Shown: piece after piece, positions 53,610-61,915 of the stretch | How the letters are laid out: the number at the start of each line of letters is the position of its first letter | Numbering within the stretch: the first letter of the stretch is position 1 | Assembly (NCBI GenBank): GCA_023457715.1 | Contig: JAEWKR010000009.1 | Span: forward strand, 1-64,000 | Source of the DNA: Verrucomicrobiota bacterium | GTDB lineage: Bacteria > Verrucomicrobiota > Verrucomicrobiia > Opitutales > Opitutaceae | Direction: 5' to 3' | DNA: 64,000 nucleotides | Notes under the pieces: generated by a model | The model's database searches: none | What the model was told of the DNA's origin: nothing | The model's input: only the letters and a program-made list of their open reading frames with translations | Translations under genes and position numbers: made by a program

Positions 53610-54839
53610 ATGCCCGCGACCCAAGCGACGATCCCACCTCTCGACCGTTTGTCCCTGCCTGACGCGTCCGGCCATTTTGGTCGTTACGGCGGGGTCTTCG
53701 TCCCCGAGACCCTGATGACGGCGTTGCAGGAACTCGGCGCGGCTTACGACGTCGCCCGGAAAGATCCGGCGTTTCAGGCGGAGCTCCGTCATCATTTGAA
53801 GGAGTTCGCCGGTCGTCCCACCGAACTGTACTACGCCGAGCGGCTGACCGAGCATTGCGGCGGCGCGAAGATCTATTTGAAGCGCGAGGATCTCCTCCAT
53901 ACCGGCGCGCACAAGATCAACAACGCGCTGGCGCAGGCGTTGCTGGCCCGGCGGATGGGGAAGAAGCGGATCATCGCGGAGACGGGAGCGGGGCAGCACG
54001 GTGTCGCCACGGCGGCGGTGTGCGCGAAGTTCGGCCTCGAGTGCGTCGTGTACATGGGTGCGGTCGACATGGAACGTCAGGCGCTGAATGTGTTTCGCAT
54101 GCGGCTGATGGGGGCGGAGGTGCGGGGCGTCGAGGCGGGGCAGAAGACCCTGAAGGAAGCGATCAACGAGGCCATGCGGGACTGGGTCACCCATGTTCGG
54201 GGGACGCATTACATCCTGGGGTCGGCGCTGGGCTCGCATCCGTATCCGATGATGGTGCGCGATTTTCACCGGGTGATCGGGCAGGAGGTGCGCGAGCAGA
54301 TCCTGGCCCGCGAAAAGCGGCTCCCCGATGAGATGGTCGCCTGTGTCGGCGGCGGTTCGAACGCGATCGGATTTTTCTTCGAGTTCCTCGAGGATGCGGC
54401 GGTCCGGCTCATCGGGGTCGAGGCCGGCGGTCGGGGAATCAAGCGCGGCGACCATGCGGCCCGGTTCGAGGGCGGGAAGCTCGGCGTGCTCCAGGGCTGC
54501 AAGACCTACATCCTGCAGGACACCGACGGGCAGATCGAGTTGACCCACTCCGTCAGCGCGGGTCTGGACTATGCGGCGATCGGTCCGGAGCACGCGTTTT
54601 ACCGCGATCGCAACCGGATCGATTATGCCTACGCCTGCGACGACGAGGTCCTGGAAACCTTCCAGCTTTGCTCGCGCCTCGAAGGCATCATTCCGGCCCT
54701 GGAAAGCACGCACGCCCTGGTGCACGGGCTGAAGCGCGCCCGCGAACTGCGGAAGGATCAGGTCATCGTCATCAATCTCTCCGGCCGCGGTGACAAGGAC
54801 GTCAACCAGGTCGCGAAGATGCTGGGAGTGAAGCTCTGA
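53610..54839 (+). CDS. trpB: Tryptophan synthase beta chain
   Basis: TrpB condenses indole and serine to tryptophan with PLP. ATG 53610 gives 409 residues. It has the N-terminal GHFGRYGGVFVPETLM, the PLP Lys in DLLHTGAHKINNALAQ, the EDLLHTG/ETGAGQHGVATA segment, GGGSNAIGFF for phosphate binding, and the C-terminal INLSGRGDKDVNQV. trpA is not in the window; trpC lies 4 kb away on the other strand, so the trp genes are scattered. Confidence 0.97.
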   Translation: MPATQATIPPLDRLSLPDASGHFGRYGGVFVPETLMTALQELGAAYDVARKDPAFQAELRHHLKEFAGRPTELYYAERLTEHCGGAKIYLKREDLLHTGAHKINNALAQALLARRMGKKRIIAETGAGQHGVATAAVCAKFGLECVVYMGAVDMERQALNVFRMRLMGAEVRGVEAGQKTLKEAINEAMRDWVTHVRGTHYILGSALGSHPYPMMVRDFHRVIGQEVREQILAREKRLPDEMVACVGGGSNAIGFFFEFLEDAAVRLIGVEAGGRGIKRGDHAARFEGGKLGVLQGCKTYILQDTDGQIELTHSVSAGLDYAAIGPEHAFYRDRNRIDYAYACDDEVLETFQLCSRLEGIIPALESTHALVHGLKRARELRKDQVIVINLSGRGDKDVNQVAKMLGVKL

Positions 54840-54843
54840 TGCA

Positions 54844-54901
54844 GGCGAAATCCCAAATCCCAAAAGTCCAAACTCCAAAAAAATCCCAAATCCCAATTAG
54901 G
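54844..54901. repeat. Left arm of the AAATCCC inverted repeat enclosing the four-helix-bundle gene
   Basis: AAATCCCAAATCCCAAAAGTCC, CAAACTCC, AAAAAAATCCC and AAATCCCAA begin 4 bp after the trpB stop. The arm is complementary to 55305-55355 and matches the arms at 9799 and 56270 in word order. Confidence 0.93.
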
Positions 54902-54949
54902 AAAGTAAAGAAGAGTTGACGGGATGGGGTCTTGTTAGATGATGGCACG

Positions 54950-55300
54950 ATGGAGCGACCGCCGGATCTGGAGGAACGCACGGCCAGGTTTGCTGAGGCG
55001 GTGCGGGTGCTCGTGAGGCGACTGCCGCGGACGATTACGAACCTGGAGGATGTGAAACAGCTGGCCCGTTCGTCGGGATCGGTCGCCGCGAACTGCATTG
55101 AGGGAAATGAATCCCTTGGGGCTAAGGATCGCGTGCTGAAGTTCCGGATCTGTCGAAAAGAAGCGAAAGAATCGCAGCTGTGGCTTCGTCTACTTTTTAC
55201 GGGCGACAACGCAGACTTACAGCATTGGATCACGGAGTTGCGTCAGGAGGCGAACGAGCTGAAGCTTATTTTCAGTGCGATTGTACAGCGTCTGGAGTGA
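54950..55300 (+). CDS. Four-helix-bundle protein (23S rRNA intervening-sequence protein family)
   Basis: ATG 54950 gives 116 residues. The pattern DLEERTARFAEAV, LVRRLPRTI, LARSSGSVAANCIEGNES, FRICRKEAKESQLWLRLL and a final helix LRQEANELKLIFSAIVQRLE is the signature of the S23/bIVP family. Members are encoded in 23S rRNA intervening sequences, and relatives are the Avd proteins of diversity-generating retroelements. They form pentamers and are thought to bind RNA or nucleic acid. Here the gene is not in rRNA but lies exactly between two inverted low-complexity arms (54844-54901 and 55305-55355). Its composition is visibly less GC-rich than its neighbours, which hints at separate ancestry. 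Confidence 0.9.
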   Translation: MERPPDLEERTARFAEAVRVLVRRLPRTITNLEDVKQLARSSGSVAANCIEGNESLGAKDRVLKFRICRKEAKESQLWLRLLFTGDNADLQHWITELRQEANELKLIFSAIVQRLE

Positions 55301-55304
55301 ATTT

Positions 55305-55355
55305 TGATTATTGGGATTTTTTTGGGATTTGGACTTTTGGGTTTTGAGATTTCTC
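55305..55355. repeat. Right arm of the AAATCCC inverted repeat enclosing the four-helix-bundle gene
   Basis: TATTGGGATTTTTTTGGGAT, TTGGACTTTTGGG and TTTTGAGATTTCT start within about 10 bp of the gene's stop. The reverse complement has the same word order as the left arm, including AAAAGTCCAAA and CCCAAAAAAATCCCAA. Confidence 0.93.
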
Positions 55356-55395
55356 GGGCATTGCCAGACTGCGGTGGTCGTTATAGCTCCCACCG

Positions 55396-56259
55396 ATGCG
55401 CAGCATGACCGGATATGGGCGGGCGACGGGGAGCATTGAGGGGTTGTCGTTGACCGTTCAGGTCAGCTCGGTGAACCGGAAGGGCCTCGATCTGACGATG
55501 AAGGTCCCGGAGGAGTGGGAAAGCATGGAGGTCTCCCTGGCCGACGTCGTGCGGAAGTATGCTTCGCGCGGCAAGGTGCATGTCGATATCGAGGTGACGG
55601 GTGACAAGGCCATCGCCATCGATGAGACGGCGGCGGAGGACGCCGTCGACCGACTGTCGGCGCTGGCCGCCCGGCTCGGCATCGCCTTCGAACCCACGCC
55701 CGAACTGCTCTGGCAGATCGTCAATGGACAGAAACGGACGTCAGGACTCCCGTCCGCGGAGGCGGCCGCCGAGACCGTTTCCGAGGTGCTGGTGGACGCC
55801 TTGAGTGCGTTCGCGGCCATGCGGGCCAGGGAGGGCGAAGCCCTCTATGTGGATTTCATCCAACGTCTGGAGATCGTCCACCGGCAGATGGAGACGATTG
55901 CGGCGCGCGCACCCCAGGTGCCGGCTCATTATCGCGACCAGCTGATGAAGCGGCTGCGCGAGGCGGGACTGGATCTGGACGTGAGCGACGAACGCGTGCT
56001 CCGCGAAATCGCGCTCTTTGCCGATCGCTGCGACGTCACCGAGGAAATCACGCGGCTGAAGAGTCACTTCGAGCAATTCACGGCCCTGTTGAAGTCGGCC
56101 GGAGAAATCGGACGCAAAGCGGAATTTTTGCTGCAGGAAATCGGACGCGAAGTGAACACGATCGGGAGCAAGGCAAATGACCTTACGATCGCTCGCGCCG
56201 TCATCGATTTGAAGAACGAACTGGAGCGTGTCCGCGAGCAGATGGCGAATGTGGAATAG
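55396..56259 (+). CDS. YicC/YloC-family endoribonuclease
   Basis: YicC is an endoribonuclease involved in RNA turnover. The 287 residues start with RSMTGYGRATG, the family hallmark, and end with the DUF1732 block containing GRKAEFLLQEIGREVNTIGSKAND and VIDLKNELERVREQMANVE. The middle LDVSDERVLREIALFADRCDVTEEITRLKSHF is also typical, read here in parts. The gene starts 40 bp after the right repeat arm and ends at the next repeat. Often followed by gmk elsewhere; not here. Confidence 0.94.
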   Translation: MRSMTGYGRATGSIEGLSLTVQVSSVNRKGLDLTMKVPEEWESMEVSLADVVRKYASRGKVHVDIEVTGDKAIAIDETAAEDAVDRLSALAARLGIAFEPTPELLWQIVNGQKRTSGLPSAEAAAETVSEVLVDALSAFAAMRAREGEALYVDFIQRLEIVHRQMETIAARAPQVPAHYRDQLMKRLREAGLDLDVSDERVLREIALFADRCDVTEEITRLKSHFEQFTALLKSAGEIGRKAEFLLQEIGREVNTIGSKANDLTIARAVIDLKNELERVREQMANVE

Positions 56260-56264
56260 GAAAA

Positions 56265-56475
56265 CGCCAGGAAATCCCAAATCCCAGACGTCCAACCCCC
56301 AAAAAAATCCCAAAGCCCATTTCCCAAAATCCTCAATCCCATTTCCCCGCCTGACATCCGCATTGGGATTTGGCCGGCTCCGCCCCGCTTTATTTGGCGT
56401 TTGGGATTTGGCGTTTGGGATTTCCCGTCGGCTGTCCGCCCCCTCACTCCCTCACTTCCTCACTCCCTCACTCCC
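56265..56475. repeat. AAATCCCAA inverted repeat, empty copy 2, plus CCCTCACT octamers
   Basis: The left arm (56270-56345) has GAAATCCCAAATCCCAGACG, TCCAACCCCCAAAAAAATCCC and further CCCA words. The right arm (56364-56426) has ATTGGGATTTGGCC and GCGTTTGGGATTTGGCGTTT. Only about 20 bp separate the arms, with no gene. Then CCCTCACT-type octamers (56440-56475) run into the 3' end of the leftward lipoprotein gene and encode its last residues. Confidence 0.88.
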
Positions 56476-57171
56476 TTTCTCAAACGTAAACCCGACCTTG
56501 CCGACGGGCGTGGTTCCTTCCCAGCGCTTGAGCCGATCGGTCCCGTTCTCGAAATGGACGGCGATGTCGAAGACCGCGGAGCGCGCCAGACCGCGGCTGG
56601 TGGAGGGGACGTAACGATAGCCGTAGACGGTCTCCTCCTTGGTGACGATTTCCCGGCTGGGTCGGCCGAGCAGCCGCTGGATGCCGGGGAGATCCGGTGC
56701 GGCCGTGGCCAGCTGCGCTTCGAGTGCGCGGGCATCGCGATCGACGCGCGCTCCGCCCAGGCTGCGCAGGAGGTCGATCAGCAGGTGCTTGGGCATGGCC
56801 TCGAAATAGCGTTCGGGAATCGTGAGCTGGCGCAGCTTCTCGTCGGTGAAATCGAGGTGTAGCACGATGTCGTACGTCCCTTGCTCGGTGACCTCGGGCG
56901 GAAGTTGTTTCACCCATCGGACCTGCCAGGTCTCGCTGTCGTCTCCTGGCGTCCTGACTTCCGGCTCCAGGCCAAACCAGCGGACATCCTCGGTCTTCAG
57001 GACGGGCTTTCGACATTCGATCCGGACGCCCTCGTCTGTATGCACGACGAAGTTACGTTCAAAGTGGCCGATCTGGTTCTTCAGTTGCAGCAGCCTCAGG
57101 TAGACGCAGCCGGTGAGCAGGAGGCAGCAAACTCCCAGCAGGGCGATGACCGGCTTTCTTCCCAGCAACAT
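56452..57171 (-). CDS. Putative lipoprotein of unknown function
   Basis: The 239 residues have an N-terminal hydrophobic segment with a lipobox, LLLTGC (Cys at about residue 22), so the protein is predicted to be lipid-anchored. No family was recognised. The mature part has VVHTDEGVRIECRKPVL, EQGTYDIVLHLDFTDEKL and VTKEETVYGYRYVP. The last eight residues (KGSEGVRK) come from the octamer repeat. It is probably cotranscribed with the upstream secreted protein, rsmA and trpC. Confidence 0.72.
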   Translation of the reverse strand: MLLGRKPVIALLGVCCLLLTGCVYLRLLQLKNQIGHFERNFVVHTDEGVRIECRKPVLKTEDVRWFGLEPEVRTPGDDSETWQVRWVKQLPPEVTEQGTYDIVLHLDFTDEKLRQLTIPERYFEAMPKHLLIDLLRSLGGARVDRDARALEAQLATAAPDLPGIQRLLGRPSREIVTKEETVYGYRYVPSTSRGLARSAVFDIAVHFENGTDRLKRWEGTTPVGKVGFTFEKGSEGVRK

Positions 57172-57230
57172 CGGTCAGCTTAGAAGCCAAACGCCAAAAG
57201 TCCAAGCGCCGGCCGGTCCCGGCCCCGACG

Positions 57231-57938
57231 TCACTTTCCGGTCGCGGGCGTGGCCGGAGCCGCCACCGGGGCGCTGGACGGCTTGGGCGCCGCCGGCTTC
57301 AGAAATTGCATCTTGCGGGTCACTTCTTCCAGGCGCTGCCGGAGAATCTGGTCCTCCTCCTGCGCCGTCTTGTTGTAGCTCCGGCCCTCGATCACCCGTT
57401 CAGCAAGCTCGGTGCTGATGACGTAAATGTCCCCGTTCTTCACGAAGACGAGGTTGCCGCGCTTTGCGACCGGGATGCGATCGGGCGCCAGCTGGGCCAC
57501 CCGGTCGAGGAACATGGAGCCCCCGGGAATGAGGGTGTACGCAATCAGTCCGCCGTCCATGAGCCCCGGGATGAAGCGCGCGGTTTCGGCCTGCACGCCC
57601 TCGAAGCTCTCGCGATATTCCGGCAGGACGACGTTGGCGAAGAAGTACGCGAGATAGTCCTTGGTGCCACGGGTGGACATTTCCCAGCGCTGCGTCGCGT
57701 CCTGCGGGAAGACCGCGATGCTCACGTGGAGGTTGAAGGCGTCCTGGAAGGTAACGACGTTCGGGGTGTCCGTGATTTGCCCGCCCAGTTCCGGCAACAC
57801 CGGGATGGTGACCTTGAAGGCGCCGGTGGGGGACACGTACGTGCGATCCTCCACGCGACCGAGAAGGGCGGGGCCCTCCTGAGCGCGGACGGCAACCGAA
57901 CTGATGAGGAGGGCTAAGGCGATCAGGTGTCTGAACAT
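57231..57938 (-). CDS. Secreted protein of unknown function
   Basis: The 235 residues have a signal peptide (MFRHLIALALLISSVAVRAQ). The core has YVSPTGAFKVTIPVLPELGG, VAVFPQDATQRW-like strands and IEGRSYNKTAQEEDQILRQR; the C terminus is Ala/Pro-rich. It was not recognised; the core resembles small lipid- or protein-binding periplasmic domains only in a general way. It lies 37 bp downstream of rsmA and 59 bp upstream of the lipoprotein gene, so likely in one leftward operon. The 57172-57230 spacer carries a fragment of the AAAGTCCAA word. Confidence 0.7.
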   Translation of the reverse strand: MFRHLIALALLISSVAVRAQEGPALLGRVEDRTYVSPTGAFKVTIPVLPELGGQITDTPNVVTFQDAFNLHVSIAVFPQDATQRWEMSTRGTKDYLAYFFANVVLPEYRESFEGVQAETARFIPGLMDGGLIAYTLIPGGSMFLDRVAQLAPDRIPVAKRGNLVFVKNGDIYVISTELAERVIEGRSYNKTAQEEDQILRQRLEEVTRKMQFLKPAAPKPSSAPVAAPATPATGK

Positions 57939-57975
57939 GGCGGAAAGGAGAGGACTAGCAGGCGGAAGGCGGCTT

Positions 57976-58815
57976 TCAAGCCAAGCCTCGGAGGGTGGTG
58001 GCGAAGCGAATCCACCAGTCGACCGGCACTTCCTCCGGGCGGGCCGTCCTTGAGAGCCCCGCCTCGGCCAGAAGTTCCGGGATTCGGGCCTGCACCCCCG
58101 GCGGAACCCGGTCCCGCAGCAGGGCGACCAGTTGCTTGCGTCGCTGCTGGAAGCAGGAGCGGATCAACGTTCGGGTGTCGGAGGCGAAGACGAAAGGGGC
58201 TGGCCGGCGCACGAGGTTCAGGAGATGCGATTCGACGTCCGGACGCGGGAAGAAGCAGGTCGCGGCCACCTTGTGCCCCGGGGCGACCTGGTAGGCCGCC
58301 TGCAGAAAGATCGAAATCGCACCGAACGATTTCGTGCCCGGGGGCGCCGCGTAACGCTGGGCCGCCTCGAGCTGCAGCATCAGGACCATCCGGGAGGGCA
58401 GGGGGCCGCTGAGCACCGCGTCGAGCCACGGCGTGGCGATGGCATACGGAAGATTGGCGACGACCTTGAAATCGCCGCCGGACCCGAGCCCTGCCAGCGG
58501 GTGCTCGACCGCGTCGCCCTCGAGGAGATGGAACGTGGTGGGAAAACGGACCGCCAGCGTCTCACTCAAATGCGCGTGCAACACCCGGTCCATTTCCACG
58601 GCCCAGACGTCGGCGCCGGCTTCGAGCAGCGCCGTGGAAAGGGTGCCGAGCCCGGGTCCGACCTCCACCACGCGATCGCCGGCCCTCACGTCGGCCAGCT
58701 CCAGCGATTTTCGCACGATGTTGCCGTCGACGAGAAAATTCTGCCCCAGGAATCGCTTCGGGCTGTGGCCGAGCTTTTCCAGCAGCTCCCGGGTGGCACT
58801 GGGCGACAAGGGCAT
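57976..58815 (-). CDS. rsmA: 16S rRNA (adenine1518/1519-N6) dimethyltransferase
   Basis: RsmA (KsgA) makes the m6,2A pair near the 3' end of 16S rRNA. The 279 residues have SPKRFLGQNFLVD, the SAM motif VVEVGPGLGTLSTALLEAG, the VEMD acid, motif IV ANLPYAIATPWL and FFPRPDVESHLLNL. The start is ATG 58815. trpC ends 15 bp upstream, so the two are cotranscribed. Confidence 0.96.
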   Translation of the reverse strand: MPLSPSATRELLEKLGHSPKRFLGQNFLVDGNIVRKSLELADVRAGDRVVEVGPGLGTLSTALLEAGADVWAVEMDRVLHAHLSETLAVRFPTTFHLLEGDAVEHPLAGLGSGGDFKVVANLPYAIATPWLDAVLSGPLPSRMVLMLQLEAAQRYAAPPGTKSFGAISIFLQAAYQVAPGHKVAATCFFPRPDVESHLLNLVRRPAPFVFASDTRTLIRSCFQQRRKQLVALLRDRVPPGVQARIPELLAEAGLSRTARPEEVPVDWWIRFATTLRGLA

Positions 58816-58830
58816 GCGTCGGCGCCGGTC

Positions 58831-59631
58831 TTAAACCCGCTGGAACGCCTGGATCAACGCCGCCGGATCGTCGACGCGCATCAAGGCTTCGCCCACCAGC
58901 ACGGCGTGTGCGCCGGCGGCGCGGACCCGCGCGGCATCCTCCCGCGTGAAAATGCCGCTCTCGCTGACGGCGATCACATCCCGCGGAAACTGCGGGATCA
59001 GCCGCTCGCTCAAGCCAAGGTCGGTCTTGAAGATCGCCAGGTCCCGGTTGTTGACGCCGATGATGCGGGCGCCGTGACGCACCGCGCGGTCGAGGTCCCG
59101 TTCGTCGTGGATCTCGAACAGGGCATCCAGGCCCGCGGCCCGGGCGGCCTCGTGCAACCGGTGGATGCTCTCGTCGTCCAGCGCACGCACGATGATGAGG
59201 ATCGCGCTGGCGCCATGCTGGCGGGCATGCAGCACCTGGATGGGGTGCACCATGAAGTCCTTTCGCAGGCATGGCCGGGGCGGGGCCTCGGCGCGAAAGT
59301 GGGCCGTGACCTGCTGGAGGTCGTCAAGGGTGCCGCCAAAGAAGCGGGTGTCCGTGAGGACCGACAGGGCGTCCGCGCCGGCAGCCTGGTAACGGCGGGC
59401 CTGCTCGACCGCGGAGACGCCAGCCTTGATCTCGCCGGCCGACGGGGAGCGGCGCTTGATTTCCGAAATCACCGCCATGCCGCCGTCGATTCGTTTCAGC
59501 GCCGCGGCAAAGGACGGCCCCCGCACCAGCTCGGTATGGGCGCGCGCGAGTTCGTCGAGCGAGACCTCGCGGGCGTACGCCGCGACCTCTTCGCGCTTCC
59601 AGGCCATGATCTCCGTCAGTTTGTCAGCCAT
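58831..59631 (-). CDS. trpC: Indole-3-glycerol phosphate synthase
   Basis: TrpC closes the indole ring in tryptophan synthesis. Start 59631 (MADKLTEIMAWKREEV) gives 266 residues. TIM-barrel motifs are VISEIKRRSPSAGEI, ALSVLTDTRFFGG, CLRKDFMVHPIQV, IIGVNNRDLAIFKTDL, VSESGIFTREDAARV and VLVGEALMR. It is the first gene of a leftward run with rsmA. Confidence 0.96.
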   Translation of the reverse strand: MADKLTEIMAWKREEVAAYAREVSLDELARAHTELVRGPSFAAALKRIDGGMAVISEIKRRSPSAGEIKAGVSAVEQARRYQAAGADALSVLTDTRFFGGTLDDLQQVTAHFRAEAPPRPCLRKDFMVHPIQVLHARQHGASAILIIVRALDDESIHRLHEAARAAGLDALFEIHDERDLDRAVRHGARIIGVNNRDLAIFKTDLGLSERLIPQFPRDVIAVSESGIFTREDAARVRAAGAHAVLVGEALMRVDDPAALIQAFQRV

Positions 59632-59849
59632 GCGGGCTGGAAATAGCCGCAAAGACGGGCGGCCGGGGCAAGACCGGAAAGGACGAGGGAGACAGGGCCA
59701 GGTCCTTCGTCATCCTATCCGGCACGATCGTCTTTCTTACGCACGATCTTCCATGCGCCGAAGGGTGGGTTGCCCCCGGATTGTCGGGGATTGGCTCTCA
59801 ACTCTCAACTCGCGGCTCTCAACTTGGGCTGCGGCCCAGCCGCTCCAGG
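59632..59849. other. Spacer between trpC and the export operon, with CTCTCAA heptads
   Basis: No gene was found. The words CTCTCAA, CTCTCAA, CTCGCGG, CTCTCAA (59795-59822) have the 7-bp period of the other loci, but no facing arm is seen. The rest is unremarkable. It should hold the trpC promoter. Confidence 0.6.
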
Positions 59850-61058
59850 CTATTCGTACCTCAACGCGTCGATCGGGTCCAGCTGCGCGGCCTTCCGGGC
59901 GGGGTAGAACCCAAAGAAGACGCCGATGACGGAACTGACCCCCACGGCGATAAGAACCGAGGTGGGTGAAACCAGGGTGGGAAGGCCGAAGTACTTGGTG
60001 ATGATGGTCGAGGCGCCGAGGCCGGTGAGGATGCCCAGCACGCCGCCCAGGACGCTGAGCAGGATCGCTTCGATCAGAAACTGGGCGAGGACGTCGCGAC
60101 CGTGGGCGCCGATGGCAAGGCGGATTCCGATCTCGCGGGTGCGTTCGGTGACGGACACGAGCATGATATTCATCACGCCGATCCCGCCGACAACCAGTGA
60201 CACGAGCGCGATGCCGCCCAGGAGCAGGGTCATCGTTTCCGAGGTCTGTGTCGCCGTCTGCGCGATCTCTTCCTGCGTTCGGACGATGAAATCCGCCTCC
60301 CGGCCCCGTCGCCTCTGCAGGAGCACGTCCTCAATGTTCTGTTTCACCGTGTCGAGTCGCGCGTTGCTGCTGGCCTGGATGAGAATCGCGTTGATGGTGG
60401 TCCGCCGTGAAACCCGCCGCATGTGCGAGGTGTACGGGATGATGACCACATCGTCCTGGTCCGCGCCCATGATATTGTAGCCCTTCGGCGCCAGGACGCC
60501 GACGATGCGGAAAGGGAGGTTGCGGATGCGCAGCGTCTGCCCCACCGGGTTCTCGCCGGGGAACAGCTGATCGACAATCGTGCGACCGACGACGCACACC
60601 TTGGCGATGGAGCGGACGTCCTGTTCCGTGAACATGGTGCCCTCCGCGATCGACCAGCTCCGAATCACCGGGTAGTCGGGCGATTCGCCGAGCACCTGGG
60701 TGTTCCAATTGAGGCCATTGGCCAGGATCTGCGTGCGGTCGCGGATCTCGGGACTCACCCCCTCGACGTTCGGGACCTCGGCGCGAATGGCGTCCGCATC
60801 TTCGGGCGTGAGGCTGAGGGCGTTGCCCGTACCGCTGCGCACGCCGCCGGCGCTGAAGAAATTGGGGAAGACCGTGATGATGTTCTGCCCGAGCGCCGCC
60901 ACCTGGGCCTCGATCTGCGTCTTCGCTCCCGTGCCCATGGCGACGGTGGTGATCACCGCGCCGATGCCAATGATGATCCCGAGGGCGGTCAGGACGGACC
61001 GCATGGCGTTGCGCCGGAGTGCACGCAGCGCGACGCGGATGATGTTGGTGAAACGCAC
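59850..61058 (-). CDS. ABC transporter permease, MacB/FtsX type
   Basis: The 402-residue permease has one N-terminal membrane helix (RSVLTALGIIIGIGAVITTVAMG, in parts), a periplasmic domain, and three C-terminal membrane helices with GGIALVSLVVGGIGVMNIML and REIGIRLAIGAHGRDV. This is the MacB/FtsX fold without its ATPase. It works with the ATPase and adaptor encoded upstream, from which it is separated by a GATTTAT repeat. The likely cargo is a peptide, lipoprotein or small toxin. Confidence 0.93.
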   Translation of the reverse strand: MRFTNIIRVALRALRRNAMRSVLTALGIIIGIGAVITTVAMGTGAKTQIEAQVAALGQNIITVFPNFFSAGGVRSGTGNALSLTPEDADAIRAEVPNVEGVSPEIRDRTQILANGLNWNTQVLGESPDYPVIRSWSIAEGTMFTEQDVRSIAKVCVVGRTIVDQLFPGENPVGQTLRIRNLPFRIVGVLAPKGYNIMGADQDDVVIIPYTSHMRRVSRRTTINAILIQASSNARLDTVKQNIEDVLLQRRRGREADFIVRTQEEIAQTATQTSETMTLLLGGIALVSLVVGGIGVMNIMLVSVTERTREIGIRLAIGAHGRDVLAQFLIEAILLSVLGGVLGILTGLGASTIITKYFGLPTLVSPTSVLIAVGVSSVIGVFFGFYPARKAAQLDPIDALRYE

Positions 61059-61066
61059 GGGAAGGG

Positions 61067-61148
61067 AGATTTATGATTTATGCAGTACGATTTATGATTG
61101 GGACAGAGGTGGCGGGTACGAGGTGGGTGCGCGGGAAATCATAAATCC
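61067..61148. repeat. Heptad-word inverted repeat, GATTTAT family, copy 3
   Basis: The left arm GATTTATGATTTATGCAGTA...GATTTATGATT (61069-61100), GC-rich spacer and right arm AAATCATAAATCC (61136-61148) lie inside the leftward export operon. The right arm encodes the last two residues and the stop codon of the ATPase gene. Confidence 0.85.
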
Positions 61149-61912
61149 TTGCTGGTCAGTTTCGCTGCGGCCTCGGCCTCCGCGAGTTTCTGGAGTTCGA
61201 CCTCCGGGACGCTGCGGTTCATCACGGGCTCATCGCGCACCACGACTCCGTCGCGCAGGATCAGGTTGCGCCTGGTGTAGTGGGCGATGTCCAGCTCATG
61301 CGTGACCATCACGATGGTGATGCCCTGATCGTTCAGCTTCTGGAACACGCCCATGACTTCCACCGACGTGCGCGAGTCGAGATTGCCGGTGGGCTCGTCG
61401 GCGAGGAGCACCTGCGGCTCGTTCACCAGGGCGCGCGCGATGGCCACGCGCTGCTGCTGGCCGCCGGAGAGTTGGTTGGGGAAGTGATCGGCCCGCTTGC
61501 TGAGGCCCACAATGTCGAGGCAATGCAGCGCCCGGTCGCGGATCTCGGTGGACGTCAGCGAGCGGTGCCGGCCATAGAGCATCGGCAGTTCGACGTTTTC
61601 GAGCGCAGTCGTACGGGACAGAAGATTGAAGCCCTGAAAAACGAACCCCAGCTTCTGGTTGCGCAGGTCGGCAAGTTCGTTGCGGTCGAGTTTCGCCACG
61701 TCGATGCCGTCGAGCAGGTATTCCCCGCGCGTCGGTCGGTCCAGGCAGCCCAGCATGTTCATCAGGGTGGATTTGCCGGAGCCGCTCGCGCCCATAAGCG
61801 CCACAAATTCGCCGCGCCCGATGGTCAGCGAGACCCCGCGGACCGCATGCACCGGCACCTCGCCGGACTCGTAGATCTTGTGCAGATCGCGGATCTGGAC
61901 GACAGGAGCCAT
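61139..61912 (-). CDS. ABC transporter ATP-binding protein, MacB/LolD type
   Basis: The 257 residues have Walker A MGASGSGKSTLMNML, signature LSGGQQQRVAIARAL, Walker B VLLADEPTGNLDSR and the H-loop VTHELD. This subfamily energises MacB/FtsX permeases such as the one encoded after the repeat. It starts 3 bp after the adaptor gene, so it is tightly coupled. Its final codons and stop (DL-stop) fall in the repeat arm. Confidence 0.95.
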   Translation of the reverse strand: MAPVVQIRDLHKIYESGEVPVHAVRGVSLTIGRGEFVALMGASGSGKSTLMNMLGCLDRPTRGEYLLDGIDVAKLDRNELADLRNQKLGFVFQGFNLLSRTTALENVELPMLYGRHRSLTSTEIRDRALHCLDIVGLSKRADHFPNQLSGGQQQRVAIARALVNEPQVLLADEPTGNLDSRTSVEVMGVFQKLNDQGITIVMVTHELDIAHYTRRNLILRDGVVVRDEPVMNRSVPEVELQKLAEAEAAAKLTSKDL

Positions 61913-61915
61913 GAT

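Noticed and set aside
54916..54940. Promoter for the four-helix-bundle gene (TTGACG ... TTAGAT)
   Set aside because: The spacing is only 13 bp. It remains possible that the gene is read from trpB or from the arm.
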